A stretch of DNA of 64,000 bases from Peristeroidobacter soli (GTDB lineage Bacteria > Pseudomonadota > Gammaproteobacteria > Steroidobacterales > Steroidobacteraceae), in contig NZ_RYEV01000003.1 in the NCBI RefSeq assembly GCF_004138485.1, positions 248,001-312,000 of the forward strand, read 5' to 3'. A program made the translations under genes and the position numbers. Below are positions 52,660 through 63,991 of the stretch, piece after piece. Below the pieces are notes generated by a model, which ran no database searches, was not told the DNA's origin, and was given only the letters and a program-made list of their open reading frames with translations. Every line of letters starts with the position of its first letter. Position 1 is the first letter of the stretch.

Positions 52660-54510
52660 GTGAAACACAGTCCTGCCGCGCTCACCGCCGCCAGCCACCC
52701 GCTCGCGGGCAAGCAGATGTCAGGCGCCGAGGTCATCGTCCAGGTACTCGCCGACGAAGGCGTGGAGACGGTCTTCGGCTATAGCGGCGGCGCGATCCTG
52801 CCGACATACGACGCGATCTTCGTCCACAACCGCGATGGCGTGAAAGACGGCGCCAAGCCCATGCCGCTGGTCGTTCCGGCCAACGAGCAGGGGGCCGGCT
52901 TCATGGCGGCGGGCTATGCACGGGCCACCGGCAAGGTCGGCGTGTGCGTCGTGACCTCGGGTCCGGGCGCGACCAATACGGTAACCCCGGTCCGGGATTG
53001 CATGGCCGATTCGGTGCCAATCGTTGTGATCTGCGGCCAGGTGCCGACCGGCGCGATCGGCAGCGACGCGTTCCAGGAGGCGCCGGTGGCCAGCATCATG
53101 GGCTCGGTCGCCAAGCACATCTTCCTGGTGACTGACGCCGCAAAGCTGGAAGCCACCGTCCGGACCGCGTTCGAGATCGCCCGCACCGGCCGGCCCGGTC
53201 CGGTGGTCATCGACATTCCCAAGGACGTGCAGAACTGGCGCGGCCCGTTCCAGGGCACCGGCCGGCTGCCCGTGCCGGGCTATCGGCATCGCATGAACCG
53301 GCTGCTGCGCAGCTCTCTGTCCGAGGCTCAATGCGCCGAGTTCTTCAGCATGCTGGGCGAGGCCAAGCGGCCGTTGATCTATGCCGGGGGCGGCGTGATT
53401 CAGTCGGGCGGCTCGGCGGCGCTGCGCGAGCTGGCGCTCGAATTCAATATTCCAGTGGTCACGACGTTGATGGGGCTGGGCGCCTTCGATACGACTCATC
53501 CGTTGTCGATGCGCATGCTCGGCATGCATGGCGCGGCGTTCGCGAACTATGCGGTCGACGATTGTGACTTCCTGATCACGCTCGGCGCGCGTTTCGACGA
53601 TCGCGTCGCCGGCAATCCGTCGAAGTTCGCGCCCAATGCCAGGCGCATCGCGCAGATCGATATCGACGCGTCCGAAGTGAACAAGGTGAAGTCGGTCCAC
53701 TGGCATCACGTGGGCATGCTTCCCGAAGCGTTGCGCACGCTGCTGGCGTACGGCCGCCGTGGCAACTTCAAGCGCGACTGGTCGGACTGGCTCGAGCATT
53801 GCGCGCAGCTGCGTCGCGATCACGCGATGAACTACGACCGCGACAGCGCGCTGATTCAGCCGTATCACGTCATCGAAGAGATCAACCGTTTGACCAAGGG
53901 CGACGCCATCATCAGCACCGGCGTCGGTCAGCATCAGATGTGGTCGGCGCAGTACTTCGATTTTCGCTTTCCGCGCCTGATGCTCACGTCGGGCAGCATG
54001 GGCACCATGGGTTTCGGCTTGCCGGCCGCGATCGGCGCGCAGATCGCCAATCCCGACAAGCTGGTGATCGATATCGACGGCGATGCCAGTATTCGCATGA
54101 ATCTGGGCGAGCTGGAAACGGTCACGACCTATGACCTGCCGGTGAAGATCGTGGTGTTGAACAACTGCGGCGACGGCATGGTGAAGCAGTGGCAGAAGCT
54201 GTTCTTCAAAGGCCGCCTGTCGGCCAGCGACAAGTCGCTGCACAAGAAGGATTTCATCAAGGCCGCGCAGGCCGACGGCTTCCCGTACGCGGTTCGCCTG
54301 GATCGCAAGGAAGACATCGAACGCGTGGTTCGCGAGTTCATCGAGTTCAAGGGCCCGGCGTTCCTCGAGGTCATGATCGACCCCGATGCCGGCGTCTATC
54401 CCATGGTCGGCCCGGGGCAGGCCTATAACGAAATGATCACCGGCCAGCACATCGCCAGCCGCAATTCGCCCAGTCAGATCCGTCCGCCGGACGCGTCGGA
54501 AATGTTTTAA
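52660..54510 (+). CDS. ilvB: Acetolactate synthase large (catalytic) subunit
   Basis: ThDP-dependent enzyme: two pyruvate to acetolactate, or pyruvate + 2-oxobutyrate to acetohydroxybutyrate. 616 aa from a GTG at 52660; an ATG at 52717 (MSGAEVIVQ) also fits the family. Catalytic Glu in VPANEQGAGFMA, CVVTSGPGATN, FAD-binding GARFDDRVAGNPSKF, and ThDP motif IDGDASIRMNLGELETV to LNNCGDGMVKQW (the usual GDGS...NN). The NCGDGMVKQW segment departs somewhat from the common NNQYLGMVRQW. Divergent from its small subunit. Confidence 0.94.
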   Translation: MKHSPAALTAASHPLAGKQMSGAEVIVQVLADEGVETVFGYSGGAILPTYDAIFVHNRDGVKDGAKPMPLVVPANEQGAGFMAAGYARATGKVGVCVVTSGPGATNTVTPVRDCMADSVPIVVICGQVPTGAIGSDAFQEAPVASIMGSVAKHIFLVTDAAKLEATVRTAFEIARTGRPGPVVIDIPKDVQNWRGPFQGTGRLPVPGYRHRMNRLLRSSLSEAQCAEFFSMLGEAKRPLIYAGGGVIQSGGSAALRELALEFNIPVVTTLMGLGAFDTTHPLSMRMLGMHGAAFANYAVDDCDFLITLGARFDDRVAGNPSKFAPNARRIAQIDIDASEVNKVKSVHWHHVGMLPEALRTLLAYGRRGNFKRDWSDWLEHCAQLRRDHAMNYDRDSALIQPYHVIEEINRLTKGDAIISTGVGQHQMWSAQYFDFRFPRLMLTSGSMGTMGFGLPAAIGAQIANPDKLVIDIDGDASIRMNLGELETVTTYDLPVKIVVLNNCGDGMVKQWQKLFFKGRLSASDKSLHKKDFIKAAQADGFPYAVRLDRKEDIERVVREFIEFKGPAFLEVMIDPDAGVYPMVGPGQAYNEMITGQHIASRNSPSQIRPPDASEMF

Positions 54511-54561
54511 ATCGCATCGGGCACGAGCAGAGACCTGTCGATCTCTGCCCGTGCCGCGGTT

Positions 54562-55764
54562 TTAGAAGATCTCGAACAGGCCGGCCGCGCCCATGCCGCC
54601 GCCCACGCACATGGTCACGATGCCGTACTTGGCGCCGCGACGCTTGCCTTCGATGAGCAGGTGGCCGGTCATGCGAGCGCCGGACATGCCATACGGGTGA
54701 CCGATGGAAATGGCGCCGCCCGACACATTGAGCTTGTCGTTCGGGATGCCCAGCTTGTCGCGGATGTACAGCACCTGGCTGGCGAACGCTTCGTTCAATT
54801 CCCAAATGCCGATGTCGTCCACCTTCAGGCCGTGCTGCTTCAGCAGCTTCGGCACCGCGAACACCGGACCGATGCCCATCTCGTCCGGATCGCACGCGGC
54901 GACCATCATGCCGCGATAGGCACCGAGCGGCTTCAGGCCGCGCTTCTCCGCTTCCTTCGCTTCCATCAGCACGCAAGCCGAGGCGCCGTCGGACAGCTGC
55001 GAAGCATTGCCCGCGGTGATGAACTTGCCTTCCTTGATGCGCTGACCACCCTTGAACACCGGCTGCAGCTTCTGCAGGTCGGCGAGCGTGGTCTGCGGAC
55101 GATTGCCTTCGTCGAGCTTCAGGTTCACGGCCTTCTCGGAGGTCGCGCCGGTTTCCTTGTCGGTCACGATCATCGTCGAAGCCAGCGGCGCGATCTCGGC
55201 GTCATAACGACCTTCCGACTGTGCCGCGGCGGTGCGTTGCTGAGACTGCAATGAATATTCGTCCTGAGCTTCGCGGCTGACGCCGTAACGCTCGGCGACG
55301 ATTTCCGCGGTCTCGATCATCGTCATATAGATCTGCGGAATGTTCTTCACCAGCCACGGGTCGGCGGCGCGGAACTTGTTGATCTTGTCGTTCTGCACCA
55401 GCGAGATCGATTCGACGCCGCCGCCGATCGCGATCTGCATGCCGTCGTGAACGATCTGTTTGGCCGCGGTCGCGATGGCCATCAGGCCCGACGAGCACTG
55501 ACGATCCATCGACATGCCGGACACCGTGACCGGCAAGCCCGCGCGCAGCAGTGCCTGACGAGCGACGTTGCCGCCCGTCGAGCCCTGCTGCAAGGCGCAG
55601 CCGAGAATGACATCTTCGATCAGGGCGCCGTCGATGCCGGCACGCTTCACCGCTGCGGCGATCGCATGACCGGCCAGCTCCTGACCCTGAGTGTTGTTGA
55701 ACGCGCCCCGATAGGCCTTGCCGATCGGCGTACGCGCGGTGGAAACAATGACTGCCTCACGCAT
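54562..55764 (-). CDS. Acetyl-CoA C-acyltransferase (thiolase) of the beta-oxidation operon
   Basis: 400 aa from the ATG at 55764 ([20 protein letters not shown]), the normal thiolase size. Nucleophile Cys in [20 protein letters not shown], His in [14 protein letters not shown] and second Cys in [17 protein letters not shown]. Cleaves 3-ketoacyl-CoA in fatty-acid or similar acyl-chain oxidation. It follows the multifunctional enzyme by 29 bp, forming the usual two-gene beta-oxidation unit. An upstream open frame to 55980 is non-coding in appearance. Confidence 0.94.
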   Translation of the reverse strand: MREAVIVSTARTPIGKAYRGAFNNTQGQELAGHAIAAAVKRAGIDGALIEDVILGCALQQGSTGGNVARQALLRAGLPVTVSGMSMDRQCSSGLMAIATAAKQIVHDGMQIAIGGGVESISLVQNDKINKFRAADPWLVKNIPQIYMTMIETAEIVAERYGVSREAQDEYSLQSQQRTAAAQSEGRYDAEIAPLASTMIVTDKETGATSEKAVNLKLDEGNRPQTTLADLQKLQPVFKGGQRIKEGKFITAGNASQLSDGASACVLMEAKEAEKRGLKPLGAYRGMMVAACDPDEMGIGPVFAVPKLLKQHGLKVDDIGIWELNEAFASQVLYIRDKLGIPNDKLNVSGGAISIGHPYGMSGARMTGHLLIEGKRRGAKYGIVTMCVGGGMGAAGLFEIF

Positions 55765-55793
55765 TGGAATGTTCCTTACGTCAATCGAGAGAG

Positions 55794-57875
<2,082 letters not shown>

Positions 57876-58055
57876 CGGTGCGTCTCCTGTTTACTTGAGT
57901 GATCGGTCCGCGAGGCGGAATGAAGCGGGCGATGCTGACACCGCCGTGACTGCCACGACGTCGCGGGGGCGGCATTATGGCGCACTTTGGTGACTTTTAC
58001 CGCACTGCAAAGCATTCCGCTGCGCGGGCTGGCTACCAACAGGCAATCAACGGGT

Positions 58056-58118
58056 TAGCGCGGTGAAAGTCGCGCCTTTCGCCGCGCTAGCGTCGAAAGG
58101 GCCTCGGCCACTTTCGAC
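58056..58118. repeat. Two tandem long hairpins in the fadJ-like/TPR gap
   Basis: TAGCGCGGTGAAAG (58056-58069) with CTTTCGCCGCGCTA (58076-58089), one mismatch; and GTCGAAAG-GGCC (58092-58103) with GGCC-a-CTTTCGAC (58106-58118). Both have a GAAAG/CTTTC segment. They lie downstream of the TPR gene and upstream of the beta-oxidation operon, within a 277-bp gap that also has a GTCGGA-tgg-TCCGAC palindrome at about 58136. Terminator or REP-like; no T-run. Confidence 0.6.
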
Positions 58119-58152
58119 CAGAAAGATCAGTCGCGGTCGGATGGTCCGACAA

Positions 58153-59697
58153 TCAGCGTCGGTCGGAGGATTTGGTCGTGGTCGGATGGACTTTGCATCC
58201 GTAGAGCGCGGGCTCCGCAGCGCACACATCCGCGACCCCTTGCTCTTGCCAGAAGGCAGGCAGTCCGGCGGCGCTCACGATTTGTTCGAAGCGCGAGTGC
58301 TGGCGCAAGAACTGCGTTTGCGGCATCCACAGCACACGCAACGGCAAGCGCTCGCCCTGTCGCTGTAGCCGCGACATGCGATTGAAAACGAACTCAGGTT
58401 GTTTCAACGCCGCGCCACACAGAATTTCCGTCGACGGATCGATCTGCTGTTCACTCGCCGCGAGCGTCACCGCCTGCAACGCTTCGGGAATGTGACGACG
58501 ATTGTCTGCCGCGCGCAGCAGCGGCAGGGCCCAGCGATTGAAATCCGGCGTGCTCAGCGAGCCTTGCAATATTTCTTTGGCCGACGGGTTGTCGCCAGCA
58601 AGGATGGCTTCGAGTGCGCGCACGGGTGACGGCGTCGCTTGCATCGATGGCGGGGCAGGCGTCGTCGTGAGCGTATATGAGAAACATTCGTTCGCGCCGA
58701 CGCTTTGCGGCTGTATCGCGACGGCTTGCGCAGCGAATGGCGCGGCTTCCTTATAGCGACCCGCATCCACCAGCAAACATGCAAGCCCTTCGAGCGCGGC
58801 GCCCGTTTGCGCGTCGAGCGTCAACGCGCGCTCGAACTGCTCGCGCGCCGCGACCCATTCGTTTCGTCGCAGATGAGCCAGGCCAAGCGCGGCGTGCGCG
58901 TCGGCGATGCTGTCGTCGAGCGTGAGCGCATGTTCGGCGGTGGTTTCGGCGAGTTGCGTCAGCGATGTTTCATCTTCACCGCCCAGGCTGAGATAACCGG
59001 CGGCCAGTGCGCCCCAGGCACGCGCAAACTTTGGCTGGCTGCGAATCAGAGATTCGAGCCGTTCCACCGAGCGCGCGCGACCCGGCGCCGCTGGCGGCTG
59101 AGTGAAGCCGGCGCTTTGCCGGCCCGACCACTCCAGCGAGCTGTTCAGAAACGTGTCGTACGCCTTGGCGTCTTCGGTGCCGACCAGCGCGACCCAATCG
59201 CCCGTCGTATGCGCGGCGTTCAAGAAGCGGGGTAACGCGGTAGCGAATGCGCTGATGGTCGCGAGACGAGTGTCGTCCGGCAGCGGCAAGGGGTTTTCTC
59301 GATCGACGACGTCATCGGGTGCGATGAGCGCGAGCTTCGCTTGCTTGCCGTCCTCGCTCAGCGTCACGCGCAAGGTGAACACTTTGGGATCGGACGGATC
59401 GGTCGAGACCGCGGACATGTGCATCTTGCCGCGAGCCAACAGGTGGTTCAGCTCGTAACGCAGCCACGCGATATCGGCGTCCTCCGCTTCGCTCTCCAGT
59501 TGCAGGCGCAGAGGCTTGGACGCGTGGAATTCCTCACGCACCGGCGCAGTGGGGAGGGTTGGCTCCGGGGTTTCGGGCGTGCAGCTGCGAAGGATGGGCC
59601 ATGACACGAGTGCGGCGAGCACGACCAAGCCCGCCACTCTCTTGGCAGTCCGGAAACGGTTGGCGGCGGGCTGTTGTTCTTGGGTCGGGGCTTCCAC
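58153..59697 (-). CDS. Membrane-anchored TPR protein of unknown function
   Basis: 514 aa, GTG start lying in a hairpin. A single N-terminal membrane helix (about residues 19-36, KRVAGLVVLAALVSWPILRS) places the rest in the periplasm. The first part is a beta/alpha region (about 60-150), followed by TPR-like helices (about 205-330: ALGLAHLRRNEWVAAREQFERAL and ALEGLACLLVDAGRYKEAAPF). The C-terminal half is helical with several Cys. It resembles the periplasmic part of CadC-type transcription regulators but has no DNA-binding domain. Not assigned to a pathway. Confidence 0.65.
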   Translation of the reverse strand: MEAPTQEQQPAANRFRTAKRVAGLVVLAALVSWPILRSCTPETPEPTLPTAPVREEFHASKPLRLQLESEAEDADIAWLRYELNHLLARGKMHMSAVSTDPSDPKVFTLRVTLSEDGKQAKLALIAPDDVVDRENPLPLPDDTRLATISAFATALPRFLNAAHTTGDWVALVGTEDAKAYDTFLNSSLEWSGRQSAGFTQPPAAPGRARSVERLESLIRSQPKFARAWGALAAGYLSLGGEDETSLTQLAETTAEHALTLDDSIADAHAALGLAHLRRNEWVAAREQFERALTLDAQTGAALEGLACLLVDAGRYKEAAPFAAQAVAIQPQSVGANECFSYTLTTTPAPPSMQATPSPVRALEAILAGDNPSAKEILQGSLSTPDFNRWALPLLRAADNRRHIPEALQAVTLAASEQQIDPSTEILCGAALKQPEFVFNRMSRLQRQGERLPLRVLWMPQTQFLRQHSRFEQIVSAAGLPAFWQEQGVADVCAAEPALYGCKVHPTTTKSSDRR

Positions 59698-59724
59698 GGC
59701 GGCGCTAGTTTAGTGCCGCCGTGG
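59694..59724. repeat. Perfect 10-bp hairpin over the GTG start of the TPR gene
   Basis: CCACGGCGGC (59694-59703) and GCCGCCGTGG (59715-59724) with an 11-nt loop. On the minus strand the right arm of the RNA contains the GTG start codon and the region of the ribosome site. It may end the upstream lipoprotein transcript or hide the start codon. Confidence 0.55.
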
Positions 59725-59740
59725 TATCAATCGCCAATGG

Positions 59741-60676
59741 CTAGCGCCATTCGTTGCCACCCTGATCCAGCACGCTCGCGAACTCCGCCCGGCGCGGCAC
59801 GCCGGTGAAGGTGGAGGTGCGCACGAACATCTTGGCGCGGTCGGTGGCATTGAACGAGCCGTTCAAGCCTTCGATGTGGCTGTTGGCGACGTGCACGATG
59901 GCGTCTTCGACGATCAGGCCCGTGCCGGTGGCCACGATGGTGCTGTTGGTGATGTACAGCTCGCAGCCGCCGCGGGCGATGATCGCGTCGCCTTCGACGT
60001 ACATCTTGCGATCGTCGAGCTTCAGCATGCGCTTGCCCTCGCAGATGATCGGCTCACTCGCGCGTGTGCCAGCCGCAGTCGATGTGCCCGATGCGGTGCC
60101 TTTGCCGGAGCTGACGATGCTGACGCCAGGGCCGGAGACACGCAGCTGTCCGCCCGAACGATCGATGGTGTAGTTGGATTCAGCAGCTTGAGCGCGCTCG
60201 GCGGCGGCAGCGGGTGAGTTGTCGGCGACTTGCGCAGGCTCTGCGGGCGGAGGCGGATTTGCCGGAGGTGCCGCGTTTGGCGCCGGCGCCGCTGCTGGCG
60301 CTGGAGGAGCGGCCGGCACGGCTGCCGTGGTCGCTGGGGGTTCTGGTGCCGCGGGAGCGGCGGCGACCGCCGGCGGCGCTCTCAACTGAGCGATGGGAGC
60401 CGCGGCCAGATCGTTCAGGTTGAGCGTCTGAACCTGGCCGGTCGAGCGATCGCGTACGGTGAACACTCGCGTCTGCGAGTCGCTGGCCAATACTTCATAA
60501 CGCGGATTGCGTTCCAGAGCGGCGCGCGCCCAGGTCAATTCGGCCGGCTCGCTCGGCAACAGGCTGGCGGGCTGTTCGCCACGATTGCAGGCGCTGAGTA
60601 TTGCCAGCGCGATACAACTGAGAACGACTCGAGCGGGGAGGGAACGGGCTGCTGAGCGGATGACGAGTGACGACAT
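59741..60676 (-). CDS. Lipoprotein with Ala/Pro linker and beta-helix-like domain
   Basis: 311 aa from the ATG at 60676. Lipobox LSAC at the end of the signal peptide. A short N-terminal domain (about 30-90, RYEVLASDSQTRVFTVRDR) is followed by an about 80-residue Ala/Pro linker and a C-terminal domain (about 170-311) with stacked short strands such as YVEGDAIIARGGCELYITNS, VEDAIVHVANSHIEG and AKMFVRTSTFTG, which suggest a beta-helix, as in DUF3060-type proteins. Function unknown; membrane-attached periplasmic location likely. Confidence 0.62.
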   Translation of the reverse strand: MSSLVIRSAARSLPARVVLSCIALAILSACNRGEQPASLLPSEPAELTWARAALERNPRYEVLASDSQTRVFTVRDRSTGQVQTLNLNDLAAAPIAQLRAPPAVAAAPAAPEPPATTAAVPAAPPAPAAAPAPNAAPPANPPPPAEPAQVADNSPAAAAERAQAAESNYTIDRSGGQLRVSGPGVSIVSSGKGTASGTSTAAGTRASEPIICEGKRMLKLDDRKMYVEGDAIIARGGCELYITNSTIVATGTGLIVEDAIVHVANSHIEGLNGSFNATDRAKMFVRTSTFTGVPRRAEFASVLDQGGNEWR

Positions 60677-60812
60677 GGCAGTCTCCAAAAGCAGATCTCT
60701 ATCGTCACTCCGGCGGCGACGAGAGTCCATCTCTTCTGTTCGACTGACGCAGTCGGTTGGATTATCGGAGGCCGTCATTAGTGACAGCCTCCGGTCATAT
60801 GTCACATCGAGA

Positions 60813-61916
60813 TCAGGCCTTCAATTGTTTGAGCAGCTCCGCTTCGCGCTCAGCGGTCAGGCCCGCGCGCAGCTTGGCTTTCTCTTCGGCCGGACGCTGA
60901 TTGTGCCAGGCGAGCGTGTCTTTGATGGTCGTGTCCAGATCGCGGAACCGCAGGCCTTGCGCCACAGCTCGCGCCGAGCTGACCAGCGTCGCGCCGGCTT
61001 CTTTACCGATGGGCGGCGCCCAGATCGGAATCTCGCCTTTCTCGATGAGCTTCTGCTGTTCGATGAACGACTGACTCGCCCAGGTGAACGTCGCGTTCGA
61101 TTTCGACACGCGCTTACTGGTCTCGAGCAATTCGCCCATGGTCACGGAGCCCGGGGGATTGCAGAGGTTGTAACGACCTTTGATTTTGCGCTCGACGCAA
61201 GCGCGCATGAAGTCCGCCATGTCGCGCACGTCGATGAACTGCACCGTGTCGTTCGCCGTGCCCGGCGCCAGCACTTCGCCACCGTGTGCCACGCGCACCG
61301 GCCAGTAGGTGAAGCGATCCGACGAATCGCCGGGCCCGACAATATATGAAGGACGAATCACCGCCTGACGCTCGCCGAAGGTTTTCTCGACGATCTGTTC
61401 GCACGCGGCCTTCAAGCCGCCGTAGTTGTCGTTGGAGATCTCCGTGGCATCGGGCTCGGTCAGCGGTGCGAGTTTGTAATCCTCATCGATGCCCGGCGGC
61501 GTGAGATCGGCGTAAGCGGAAATGCTCGACACATAAATATAGTGCTGCGTGTGATCCTTCAGCAGCTCGGTGCTCAACTTCAGCTGGCGAGGGAAGTAAC
61601 CGGAGTTGTCGACGACCACGTCCCAGTCGCGACCCTTGAGCACGTCGAGCGGACCGTTGCGATCGCCGATCAAGGTTTCGATGTCCTTGAACAGGCCGGG
61701 ATTGCGCTTGCCACGATTCAGCAGCGTGAGCTGATGGCCGCCGTCGCGCAATTCACGCACCAGGTGCGGACCGCTGATGCCCGTGCCGCCGAGGATCAGG
61801 ACGCTGAGAGGCTTCCCGGGTTTCGATTTATTTTGGGGCTGCGCCGCGAATGTTTGTCCCGCGAGCAGTGCCGCGGCCCCCGTCATCAACAGTGCTTCAC
61901 GTCGATTGATCGTCAT
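60813..61916 (-). CDS. Tat-exported NAD-dependent epimerase/dehydratase-like protein
   Basis: 367 aa. A twin-arginine-like signal (MTINRREALLMTGAAALLAG) is followed by an SDR-extended Rossmann fold with LILGGTGISGPHLVREL, VSSISAY and a YGGLKAA active-site Tyr-x3-Lys motif (NDNYGGLKAACE). So it is probably a folded, cofactor-loaded reductase or epimerase exported to the periplasm. The fold is like bacterial NAD-dependent epimerases and chloroplast RNA-binding protein homologues; substrate unknown. It overlaps the S9 peptidase end by 4 bp (ATGA), so the two are one operon. Confidence 0.85.
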   Translation of the reverse strand: MTINRREALLMTGAAALLAGQTFAAQPQNKSKPGKPLSVLILGGTGISGPHLVRELRDGGHQLTLLNRGKRNPGLFKDIETLIGDRNGPLDVLKGRDWDVVVDNSGYFPRQLKLSTELLKDHTQHYIYVSSISAYADLTPPGIDEDYKLAPLTEPDATEISNDNYGGLKAACEQIVEKTFGERQAVIRPSYIVGPGDSSDRFTYWPVRVAHGGEVLAPGTANDTVQFIDVRDMADFMRACVERKIKGRYNLCNPPGSVTMGELLETSKRVSKSNATFTWASQSFIEQQKLIEKGEIPIWAPPIGKEAGATLVSSARAVAQGLRFRDLDTTIKDTLAWHNQRPAEEKAKLRAGLTAEREAELLKQLKA

Positions 61917-63991
61917 TGTGACACCTTGTTTTGAGTGGTCTCACCCGGGGCGGACGACACCGCGCTGGCATCGCCGGGACCGGGCCGTGCATATTTCTCG
62001 AGCCATTGTCGCGACGTTTCGTACCAGAACAGCGAGTTCTGCGGCTTCAGGATCCAGTGGTTCTCGTCGGGAAAGTACACCAGCTTGCTGGGCACGCCAC
62101 GGTTCTGCAGCACATTGAACAGCTCGATGCCCTGATTCACCGGCACGCGTTGATCCAGTTGGCCGTGGATCACCAGGGTCGGTGTGTTGAAGTTCGCCGC
62201 GAAAGTATGCGGTGAATTGCGCGCGAAGCGTTCAACGTCTTCCCAGAATTCGCCGAAGCGTTTCTTTTCCGCGCCGAAATCACTGCCGTACTCGGTGTAT
62301 TGGTTGTACACCGCCGCGTGCGCCACCAGAGTTTTGAACGGATGCGGCTTGCCCAACAAAGCAGACGCAAGATACCCGCCGAAGCTGCCACCGCCAGCGG
62401 CCATTCGTTCACTGTCTATCCAGGGCTGGGCGCGGAACCAGTCGGCGGCCTTGATGGTGTCCTCATACGGCAAAGCCATCCATTCCTTGGTGATGGAATC
62501 GGCCCACGCCTGACCGAAGCCGCTCGAGCCGTGGAAGTTGTGCCAGGCCGTGACGTAACCCCAGTTCGCGAACACCTGCGCATTCCAGCGCCATTGATAG
62601 GCATCGGTGACGCCGTTGTGCGGACCACCGTGCAGGAGCAGATACAGCGGCCACTTGCGATCCGGCGTGAAGTTCGGTGGATACACCACCCACATCTGCA
62701 CGTCTTCGTTGTTGGCGCCCTTATAAGTGACGCTTTGAACTTTGCCCGGCGTGAGTCGCGACAGTACGCCATCGTTGAAGTCCGACAACTTGGTCGGCGT
62801 GCCGGTGCGTGCAATGATGCTCACAAGGGTGGGCGGCTCGGTGAAGCTCTGGCGCAGGCCGACGATCACCGGTCCGCTTCCCGCAATCGCGAGCGAGTCG
62901 AAGCTGTGTTCGCGCGTGACCGGCTTGGGCTCGCCGCCGCCGGTATCGAAACGATAGATGCGACGGGTGCCGGCGTCGTCGATCGCGCCGAATAGAGATG
63001 AGCTGTCAGGCGACCAGACCAGACCGTCGGCGGAGCGATCCCAATCTTCGGTGAGATTGCGCAGCTTGCTGGCGCGGCGGTCGTAGAGCATCAGGCGCGC
63101 GCGGTCCGCGTAGAAGCCTTTGATCACCTGACGGCGGAATGCCAGCGACCGACCGTCTGGACTGTACAGCGGGACTGTGTCGTCGGCCGCATTATCCTTG
63201 GTCAGGTTGGTGAGATTCTGCGGCGAGCCGCCTTCCACCGGCAGCGTGAAGATGTCGAAGTTCGGATCGATGCCGCTGCTGTCGGTGTCGACCGCGAACG
63301 CGACCTCGGTGCCGTCGGGCGAGATGTCGTAAGAATTCCCATCGGGCTCGCCACGATCCAGCGACACGCCGGCATTGCGCGTGATGGCCTGCGGCTCGCC
63401 ACCGTCGATGCTGATGGAATAGATGTGCGTGTCGCGGTCGTCGAGAAAGTGATCCCAATGACTGATGGGCGCTTTGTCCCACACCCTCGCGGTCATCTTC
63501 GCTTCGTTGCGCTCGGTCATGCGCTTGTCCATCTCGGGCCAGGTGTCGAGGTCCGGCCACACCTGCGACAGGAAGGCAATGCGCCGCGAATCGGGAAACC
63601 ACTTCGGCGCAATCACGCCGGTCGGGACATTGGTCACGCGACGCGCTTCGCCGCCGCCGACCGCAATGACATAAAGCTGCTGCTGTTTATCGTCGCCGCG
63701 CTTGCCGACGAATGCGATCATTTCACCGTCGGGGCTCCACGCGGGCGATGCAGCCGAGCCGCCGGAGCTGGTGAGCTGGCGCAACTTGCCGGGTTTGGTC
63801 GGCACCAGCCACAAATCGGTATCGCCCTTGTTCTTGTCGACGTCGTATCGTGTGACCGGCACGACCGCGAGACGCCCGTCAGGAGAAATATCCGGCGTGC
63901 CGAGTCGCTGGAGCTGCCACATCGCCGCGGCCGTGTAAGGTTCGGCATGCGCGAGGGACGCGAGCACGATGCCGGCGATGAGTATGACCAC
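61913..63991 (-). CDS. S9-family prolyl-oligopeptidase-like peptidase, exported
   Basis: 692 aa from a GTG at 63991, just 9 bp from the window edge, so the true start may lie further right. Signal peptide ending ASLAHA; a seven-bladed beta-propeller (repeated SPDG motifs: DISPDGRLAV, WSPDGEMIAF, YSPDGRSLAF) covers the first 400 residues, and an alpha/beta-hydrolase domain follows with nucleophile Ser in GGGSFGGYLAS, Asp in HGQLDQRVPV and His in DENHWI. Similar to dipeptidyl-peptidase 5/acylaminoacyl-peptidases. Likely periplasmic peptide degradation together with the S46 and M14 enzymes. Confidence 0.92.
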   Translation of the reverse strand: MVILIAGIVLASLAHAEPYTAAAMWQLQRLGTPDISPDGRLAVVPVTRYDVDKNKGDTDLWLVPTKPGKLRQLTSSGGSAASPAWSPDGEMIAFVGKRGDDKQQQLYVIAVGGGEARRVTNVPTGVIAPKWFPDSRRIAFLSQVWPDLDTWPEMDKRMTERNEAKMTARVWDKAPISHWDHFLDDRDTHIYSISIDGGEPQAITRNAGVSLDRGEPDGNSYDISPDGTEVAFAVDTDSSGIDPNFDIFTLPVEGGSPQNLTNLTKDNAADDTVPLYSPDGRSLAFRRQVIKGFYADRARLMLYDRRASKLRNLTEDWDRSADGLVWSPDSSSLFGAIDDAGTRRIYRFDTGGGEPKPVTREHSFDSLAIAGSGPVIVGLRQSFTEPPTLVSIIARTGTPTKLSDFNDGVLSRLTPGKVQSVTYKGANNEDVQMWVVYPPNFTPDRKWPLYLLLHGGPHNGVTDAYQWRWNAQVFANWGYVTAWHNFHGSSGFGQAWADSITKEWMALPYEDTIKAADWFRAQPWIDSERMAAGGGSFGGYLASALLGKPHPFKTLVAHAAVYNQYTEYGSDFGAEKKRFGEFWEDVERFARNSPHTFAANFNTPTLVIHGQLDQRVPVNQGIELFNVLQNRGVPSKLVYFPDENHWILKPQNSLFWYETSRQWLEKYARPGPGDASAVSSAPGETTQNKVSQ

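Noticed and set aside
52720-54450. 576-codon antisense frame under ilvB
   Set aside because: Same reason: repetitive, charged translation and complete overlap with a well-defined enzyme gene.
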